A DNA stretch of 21,953 nucleotides, taken from Stramenopiles sp. TOSAG23-2 (taxonomy: Eukaryota > Sar). The notes beneath the pieces are model-generated. The model was given only the letters and a program-made list of their open reading frames with translations, did no database searches and had not been told where the DNA came from. The stretch is from contig LT649521.1 in assembly GCA_900128395.1 (NCBI GenBank), positions 1 to 21,953 of the forward strand, given 5' to 3'. Position numbers and translations under genes: made by a program. Of this stretch, positions 16,301 through 21,953 are shown piece by piece (positions within the stretch are counted from its first letter, which is position 1; the number at the start of each line of letters is the position of its first letter).

Positions 16301-19260
16301 GGAAGTACTTAATGCGAAGATGGTTCAATAAATATCGTTTGTATTACAGCAAACATTTAAAAGAGATTATTGCCCTTCAAGCAAATGTACGTAAATATTT
16401 TGCAAGGAAAAGATACATAAAAGATCTTGCTCAGGCTGTAAAATACATTGTTTGCATTCAGCGTAACTTTAGAATGCGTCGTTTTATCATGTCGTTGACA
16501 AAACGACGAAAGGCGAGAGTTAATTTACAACGATATGTTCGAAAATATGTTTATCAATTAAGATATCATAAAAGAAAAATGGCTGGATTCGTCATTCAAC
16601 GATTATTTAAGAAAATTTTGGCGAGGTTTTGGAAAAACAAATTCGTTTGGGGGGTATCTACATTACAATACCATTTACGCTCATACTTGGTCCGATGCCG
16701 GTTTGTAAATATTAGAAAACACACGGTAAAATTGCAAGCTATTACTAGGCGGTATTTAGCTCAGAAAGCACGAGTGAAAAAGCTCCAAGCAGTGCAATTG
16801 ATTCAAAACAAATTGCGTGCATTTGCAGGCAGAAACGGTTATTTAAAGCGTTTAAATCAAATTCTCAACATTCAACGCACTTATCGCAATTATGTATTGC
16901 GCAAATTAATATGTCGTATACAGCATTTTGTTAGAGTAAAATTTGTGTTTTCCAATCGGTTAGCTGACATTTTTCGGTTAGCATGTTTTCAAAAACATGC
17001 TGATAAAATTATTCTTGTGCAAAAAACATACAGGGGCAAGCGCATAAGGCGAATATTGCATCGAAATAAAATGGAAGAAATTGCTTACAAAGCATGTTAT
17101 GAATGTAGAAAAAGTCAACTGTTCCAAGAAATTAAATTAGAAAGCAAGGCGGTAGCCAAAATACAAAAGTGCAAAAGGATGCATCATCTAATTACTTTGC
17201 CAATTTTATGTTTGGAAATATCAAATTATCATATTTTGAGAAACGAACACCGTAAAGAAGCAGAGGAAGGAGCGCAATTAGTCCATAAATATAAAGCAAG
17301 GTGTGCATCGAAGATACAACGCGTGATTAGAAAACACTATAGAGGTTTCTTTAGAAAACGGGAGTTGGTTCGGCTTCAATCTATTGAAATTATACAAATT
17401 GCATGGAGGAAGTATAAGATAAGATGCATAGAAAAAGAGAAGGAAAGAAAAATATTAGAAGCAATTCAGCCTAAAAAAGGCGAAGAAGATAGAATGCAAA
17501 AAATAAAATCAAAACGTTTGAATATATTAAATCACATTTTTGGTGGTAGTGGTAAAAGTAGTGACGCAAATAACAATAATAACCGTAGTATCAACAGAAA
17601 TAAAGAAACACAGAAAAATAATATAATTTTAGAACAAAAAATACAAGTGGAACAAAAAGTAGACAAAGGTAAACGACATGATATATCTATGACAGAAGAA
17701 GTAGATTTTATAGAAAAAAAAGCCGAAGAAGAAAATACAAAGAGTGATACAGTATTACTAGACAATAGCAATGAAAATAGAAGCAGGACTGAAAGCATTT
17801 CTTCTGCTTCATCCGGCTCAACTGGAAATGGTTCATCAATTGGTTCCTCCGTACAATCCTATTTAAATGAATATGTAAACTCAATATGGTATAAATATGA
17901 TAACAATAACAGTGGTTTTATTGGTGTTGATAATACAAAACAAATGATGATTGAAGTTACTAATAATAAAATAGAAATCAATTTACAAGATGTGAAGAAA
18001 TTCATAAATCGATTTGATACAACAAGTGGGTTAAGTGGAGAATTACCAACCATTACAATACAAGAATTAATACAAGCTATTGAAAATGGCTTAAGTAATA
18101 ATAATAACAATAATAGACAAAAAGGCAAAAGCAACCGATTTGAAAATATGCTTGCTACTTTTTTCAGTAGTATCGAAGAAAAATTAGAAAGTTTACGTCA
18201 AAAAAAGGTCGATGGTATTAGAAGATTCCTGGACTATATTTGGAAGAAATATGATACAGATGAAAGTGGCTTTATTGAGGCAGATGAAACAAAACAAATG
18301 TTAGAGGATGTAACTGGGCAAAATGAAACAATGAGTAAACAAGATGTTGCAACATTTTTAAAAAGTGTTACTTCCAGTGAATCAATTACGAAAAGTGAAT
18401 TATATGATTTTATATGTGGTGGAATAAAAATGAGCAAACCACTTCGTCTTGAATATCGTAGACGAAGCAAAATGCATCAATTAATAGTAGAATTCTTTGA
18501 TGGTATAGACAGACAAAGAATTGCATTTAAAATGAGCAAACCACTTCGTCTTGAATATCGTAGACGAAGCAAAATGCATCAATTAATAGTAGAATTCTTT
18601 GATGGTATAGACAGACAAAGAATTGCATTTGACAATGATGGAAAGCATCAAGAAATAGATGGCATGGCCAAAAAGAGTGTAGAACAAAAAACTACACACT
18701 CTGGTGAGGGTGGGGTGGCAAAAGAAAAGGAAGATGGTAATGGAAATGAAAAGCCATCACTGGAACCAGTTACCAGCAGTAAATTTCAAGTTGGTGCAAT
18801 CGTAAGGGTTACCTCATTCAATTGGAATGGCATATACGTCGGTCACATTGGAAGAGTAAATGATGGTGCCGCAACATACCAAGTTTCATTCGAAGATAAT
18901 ACTGTTGATGAAGCTGTAGAAGAGGAAAATATATTAGAATATGTAGAAAAATGGGAAGTTGGAGATAAAGTTGTTGTTATACTAGATGAATGGGAGGACA
19001 ATTTTATTGGTGAAATAACAGAATCAAACAATGCAATAGATTATAAAAAGCAAAGGTACACAATATATGTAGAAAAATGGGAAGTTGGAGATAAAGTTGT
19101 TGTTATACTAGATGAATGGGAGGACAATTTTATTGGTGAAATAACAGAATCAAACAATGCAATAGATTATAAAAAGCAAAGGTACACAATATATTTTGAT
19201 ACCGATGATACAATTGAACATGATGTAACATATCATTGTATAATAGCAAAAATCAGTTGA
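13334..19260 (+). CDS. Giant multi-IQ, EF-hand, SH3/Tudor-like protein (split by an 83-bp duplication)
   Basis: One gene in two frames: 13334-15295, then from about 15284 to 19260. Leaving out the 83-bp duplication gives a continuous 1947-codon frame. Order: acidic/basic coiled coil; EF-hand with canonical loop ligands Asp120, Asp122, Ser124, Thr126, Asp128, Glu131; four short helical repeats (ASKKALEDAVKSGADSATIQK type) at about 165-350; then about 30 IQ motifs (IQxxxRxxxxR type) from 14465 to about 17430, so many calmodulin molecules could bind. A Ser/Asn-rich linker follows. Then come two EF-hand regions: YDNNNSGFIGVDN (imperfect, last position Asn) and YDTDESGFIEADE (complete). The tail holds two SH3/Tudor-like units (FQVGAIVRV..., WEVGDKVVV...). 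It is probably a cytoskeletal or centrosomal calcium-responsive scaffold, by analogy with ASPM and myosin necks; no motor or calponin domain is seen. Three further duplications inside it keep the frame. AATAAA lies at 19294. Confidence 0.85.
15201..15366. repeat. 83-bp perfect tandem duplication that breaks the IQ gene frame
   Basis: The copies are 15201-15283 and 15284-15366, identical by eye. The length leaves a remainder of two on division by three, so the frame ends with ANYSIF and a TAA just inside the second copy. The protein resumes in another frame with the same residues (PVELERQKLHAIIRLQANY). Confidence 0.97.
15887..16066. repeat. 90-bp perfect in-frame tandem duplication in the IQ gene
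   Basis: The copies are 15887-15976 and 15977-16066, identical by eye, adding 30 residues (from KAVSRWHSRTNMS to AIKIQARY). The duplication gives one extra IQ motif. Confidence 0.97.
18427..18630. repeat. 102-bp perfect in-frame tandem duplication in the IQ gene
   Basis: The copies are 18427-18528 and 18529-18630, identical by eye, adding 34 residues (from KMSKPLRLEYRRRS to DRQRIAF) just after the last EF-hand. Confidence 0.97.
18939..19190. repeat. 126-bp perfect in-frame tandem duplication in the SH3/Tudor-like end
   Basis: The copies are 18939-19064 and 19065-19190, identical by eye, adding 42 residues (from YVEKWEVGDKVVV to KQRYTIY). The duplication repeats most of the second SH3/Tudor-like unit. 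Confidence 0.97.
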
Positions 19261-19293
19261 AAAAATAGCTTTGACGATGATTAATCTTTCTAC

Positions 19294-19299
19294 AATAAA
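19294..19299 (+). terminator. Candidate poly(A) signal AATAAA of the IQ gene
   Basis: AATAAA lies 33 bases after the TGA stop of the large gene and runs into an A-tract. It also overlaps the left edge of the next duplicated block. Confidence 0.45.
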
Positions 19300-19860
19300 A
19301 AAAAATATACGTTCGTATTAGAAAAAGAGAGTGTTGATGCATCATAGAGAGAGTTTTAAAAGAGTAATTTAAATATTTGAGATATTACCAACCAGTTATA
19401 ATATGATGAAACTTTTTATTTATGTGTCACGGTCTTCATATTATTATCACCTTTAGAATCACTGTTATTGTTCTTTAAATATTCAGGAAAGTCTGCATCA
19501 TCTTGGCTACCTCCTCTAATTCTGCCTAATTTTCCGTTGGCTGATTGGCTCAAAAAAAAATATACGTTCGTATTAGAAAAAGAGAGTGTTGATGCATCAT
19601 AGAGAGAGGCGAAGTTGCAGAGTTTTAAAAGAGTAATTTAAATATTTGAGATATTACCAACCAGTTATAATATGATGAAACTTTTTATTTATGTGTCACG
19701 GTCTTCATATTATTATCACCTTTAGAATCACTGTTATTGTTCTTTTTTAAATATTTGAGATATTACCAACCAGTTATAATATGATGAAACTTTTTATTTA
19801 TGTGTCACGGTCTTCATATTATTATCACCTTTAGAATCACTGTTATTGTTCTTTAAATAT
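19297..19860. repeat. Triplicated 3' end of the SAM-like gene
   Basis: Copy 1 runs from about 19297 to 19551, copy 2 from about 19552 to 19744, and copy 3 starts at about 19745 and continues into the intact gene. The shared segment begins aaatatttgagatatt (19371, 19640, 19749). Copy 2 carries a 12-base insertion (gcgaagttgcag, near 19608-19620). Copy 1 differs from the intact gene by one base in the coding part (GAT versus GAC, both Asp). Confidence 0.9.
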
Positions 19861-20237
19861 TCAGGAAAGTCTGCGTCATCTTGGCTACCTCCTCTAATTC
19901 TGCCTAATTTTCCGTTGGCTGATTGGCTCAATTGTTTAGCTTTGTTAAAATTTTCTAATGATTTCCAATACATTCTATTTTGTAAAGACGTTAAAGCTGA
20001 TAATAAAGCGTTTCTATTTGTTTCGTTCTCTACAATTCCACGTATATCCCCCTCGTCCATCGCCAATGCTTGCTTTCCATCAATGTTCTCAGCTATGATT
20101 TTTTTTATTACAAAATCTGGCATGTTATTTATTTTTGCATAGTCAACTAACTGCTTTGTATCCATTAATTTTATTTCTTCATCAGTCGGAGCTTTCATAA
20201 ACTCCGTCGACCCGTTGGCAGAAGCACCGGCACCCAT
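19794..20237 (-). CDS. Putative N-myristoylated SAM-like domain protein
   Basis: 147 aa. MGAGAS fits the N-myristoylation rule (Gly2, Ser6), so membrane anchoring through a lipid is likely. Residues about 26-88 (DTKQLVDYAKINNMPDF, IIAENIDGKQALAMDEGDI, NRNALLSALTSLQ) follow the SAM-domain pattern of five helices with the characteristic IDGxALLxLxxxD segment. The C-terminal third is polar and disordered with GRIRGGSQDDADFPEYLK and ends MKTVTHK. It is probably a small membrane-tethered adaptor that self-associates or binds another SAM protein. It lies convergent to the IQ gene. Its 3' end is present three times. The SAM assignment is by pattern only. Confidence 0.7.
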   Translation of the reverse strand: MGAGASANGSTEFMKAPTDEEIKLMDTKQLVDYAKINNMPDFVIKKIIAENIDGKQALAMDEGDIRGIVENETNRNALLSALTSLQNRMYWKSLENFNKAKQLSQSANGKLGRIRGGSQDDADFPEYLKNNNSDSKGDNNMKTVTHK

Positions 20238-20407
20238 AATAAGGAAATTTTACAAAGGTATATATATATATACACGTATAGTGCTATAACAATTTGTATA
20301 TATGTAAGAATCTCAAGATACCTTGATGACAAAGCTTCTCTTACACAGTAATCGTATAACGAATATTTTGCAATAAATAATTGGTTTAAAAACTATGATT
20401 TATGAAT

Positions 20408-20438
<31 letters not shown>

Positions 20439-20865
20439 TTCCATTCTTTGCATTCTCTTCTCCTTCCACCAATATATTATATGTAAAATAATAATTAAAA
20501 AAAACGTGTTGTTCGATCATTTATTGTTGCCACTGTTCCAATGATGTGTTAATATTTATATTCGTGTGCTGTGCGCCTACTATAATACTTTTTTTTTTCA
20601 AACGGTTACGGTAGAATACTGGAATAGTCTAGGTAGAACTCACAATCTGCGTCATAAAAGAAACTGTGTGTTGTGTGTTATTGTATTATACCACGTATTG
20701 TATTATATATACAGGTATATGGTATATGTATACTTATGTTTGCTTATGGGGGAAAAAAATTTATATATTTTACAATCATCGCACATTCCATTCAAATGAC
20801 ACTACATCATCTCTCTTCTACTCACAAAAAAATGAAGAGAGACAAGCTGTAAAATACTTAATATG
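20238..20865. other. AT-rich intergenic region with microsatellites, nothing coding identified
   Basis: Upstream of the SAM-like gene (its promoter, -) and downstream of the last gene. It holds (TA)n near 20261-20272 and a (CATA)n run near 20410-20431. The plus-strand frames at 20566-20914 are low in meaning and have no recognisable product. Confidence 0.4.
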
Positions 20866-21091
20866 TATATACGTATCGCAGAGATATTACACGAGCAAAT
20901 GTTATTTGATTTAATGCAATAGCTTCCACAGCTTTTTCGGGATTTTTATAGGTGAAATTGGTGGTGATTCAGGACGAATATATACGTATCGCAGAGATAT
21001 TACACGAGCAAATGTTATTTGATTTAATGCAATAGCTTCCACAGCTTTTTCGGGATTTTTATAGGTGAAATTGGTGGTGATTCAGGACGAA
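20866..21091. repeat. 113-bp perfect tandem duplication at the 3' end of the last gene
   Basis: The copies are 20866-20978 and 20979-21091, identical by eye. The inner copy contains the last 22 or so codons and the stop of the 304-aa gene; the outer copy is a free-standing fragment. The junction carries the short homology tatat. Confidence 0.96.
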
Positions 21092-21938
21092 CTCGGCTTA
21101 AGCCATACATATAATCGTCCAAATCATATATTTGTTGATCTTCCTCTCCTCCAGAGCTATAATAACCATCTATGGAATTATAGCTACTCATCTGTTGATG
21201 TGATAAAGAATTTAAAAATTTTGATGACGATGGAGAATTAGTTATCTTTGCGTTTTCTGATTGTGCTAATATTTTCAGCATATTCATTGAATTTTTAAAA
21301 TCACGATGAGATGCAAAAACAATTCTAACAGTATCGGCACTATCCCGGATAATTTTTTTAACGTTTTGATTCCAACATTTGAAGGTAGAACGAATACTTC
21401 CAGTTGCTGTAGTGAAGCTTAATCCTTTTATTGTAATTGTTCGCTTACGCCGATGCTCTTTTTCGATGGGATTCATTTTTTTTCGAATTATCGTTCTTAT
21501 TTTTTTTCTTTTTTTCTTTTTCTTTTTTGTCGTCTGTTTTTGGTTATCATTTTGTTGTATTTTAATATCTGGCCCAAAAATTGATGGCGGGCGAAAAAAT
21601 ACAACTAGTCCCCCATGATCCTCTTTGTCAATGTTGATATTTGGTATACTCTCCGTGGAGTTTGATCTATTCATACCCTTTACTGGTGATGTTAAAAGAC
21701 CCTCATTTGATTTAGCCGATTTTAAACGTTTTTTGCGTTTGCCTTTTCTTCCTCGTCGTGTTCCAGCTGTAGACGGTCGTTGTTTCCCCCCTTTGCGATT
21801 ATTATTTAGATATTCGGTTATAGATTTTTGATCGCGTAATTGTAAATTTGGTGCCGATGATGGTCTCTGTAAAGTTTTACTACCTTCGCCCTCTGAAGCT
21901 TGATACACCACACGTTCTTTTGGGTCAATGTTATCCAT
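21024..21938 (-). CDS. Basic, probably disordered protein with RPSSAP/RPSTAG motifs, unknown function
   Basis: 304 aa from the ATG at 21938. The frame stays open to the window edge (NKSYS before the Met), so the true start might lie outside. QRPSSAPNL (about 24-32) and QRPSTAGTRR (about 53-62) are short motifs often seen in protist flagellar or cytoskeletal proteins. A Lys/Arg-rich segment (about 61-75) and a second run, KKKKKKRKK (about 137-145), could be nuclear localisation signals. Between about 166 and 226 (TITIKGLSFTTATGSIRS, ADTVRIVFASHRDFKNSM) the sequence looks folded, with an alternating strand/helix pattern. Ser/Pro sites near the C-terminus (ESPPISPIK) are potential phosphorylation sites. 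I do not recognise the family. Confidence 0.65.
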   Translation of the reverse strand: MDNIDPKERVVYQASEGEGSKTLQRPSSAPNLQLRDQKSITEYLNNNRKGGKQRPSTAGTRRGRKGKRKKRLKSAKSNEGLLTSPVKGMNRSNSTESIPNINIDKEDHGGLVVFFRPPSIFGPDIKIQQNDNQKQTTKKKKKKRKKIRTIIRKKMNPIEKEHRRKRTITIKGLSFTTATGSIRSTFKCWNQNVKKIIRDSADTVRIVFASHRDFKNSMNMLKILAQSENAKITNSPSSSKFLNSLSHQQMSSYNSIDGYYSSGGEEDQQIYDLDDYMYGLSRVRPESPPISPIKIPKKLWKLLH

Positions 21939-21953
21939 AGAATATGATTTATT

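Noticed and set aside
20566-20914. Two overlapping plus-strand ORFs with Tyr/Leu-rich peptides
   Set aside because: They are AT-rich composition only, with no domain, and they run into the duplicated 3' fragment.

Overview
This is a nuclear window from an AT-rich microbial eukaryote (protist). The coding regions are long and apparently intron-poor. They carry Ser, Asn and Thr runs, use standard stop codons, and encode eukaryotic families: an OTU deubiquitinase with UIMs, a PLAC8 protein, a flavin monooxygenase, an IQ/EF-hand giant and a probable myristoylated SAM protein. There is no bacterial operon layout and no organellar gene. The mix of a TIR-like 'SHTWG' domain with ankyrins, PLAC8 and RPSSAP/RPSTAG motifs would suit a stramenopile-like protist, but that is inference and weakly supported.

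Left third (1-7140). An OTU gene (+), open to the left edge, converges on a large membrane protein (-) that has a Cys-rich ectodomain, a TM segment, a TIR-like domain and ankyrin repeats. That gene diverges from a small ankyrin gene (+), which in turn overlaps tail-to-tail by 16 bp with a small secreted coiled-coil gene (-). A 68/70-bp minisatellite follows, interrupted by a segment carrying a short hypothetical membrane protein.

Middle (7140-12500). An isolated GC-richer block of about 200 bp precedes a PLAC8 gene whose 5' and 3' ends are each duplicated in tandem. Then come a flavin monooxygenase (-) whose FAD motif lies directly behind an in-frame stop, so its true 5' end is unresolved, and a type II membrane protein with a thioredoxin-like lumenal region and a highly charged tail (-).

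Right third (12500-21953). A hairpin-rich intergenic stretch precedes one very large gene (13334-19260, +) with an N-terminal EF-hand, short helical repeats, about 30 IQ motifs, C-terminal EF-hands and a tandem SH3/Tudor-like end. It appears as two frames only because of an 83-bp tandem duplication. A putative N-myristoylated SAM-like protein (-) and a basic RPSTAG-motif protein (-) close the window.

The strongest unexplained signal is the series of nine local direct duplications (unit about 83-381 bp) between 7348 and 21091, most of them nucleotide-identical. Unmerged contig or haplotype overlaps explain them most simply, but three of the four that lie inside coding sequence keep the frame, so real micro-duplication cannot be excluded. 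The most interesting gene is the receptor-like TIR/ankyrin protein, which looks like an uncharacterised protist signalling or immune receptor. The genes do not form an obvious common pathway. Several are linked by general themes: ubiquitin, membrane signalling and calcium/calmodulin.
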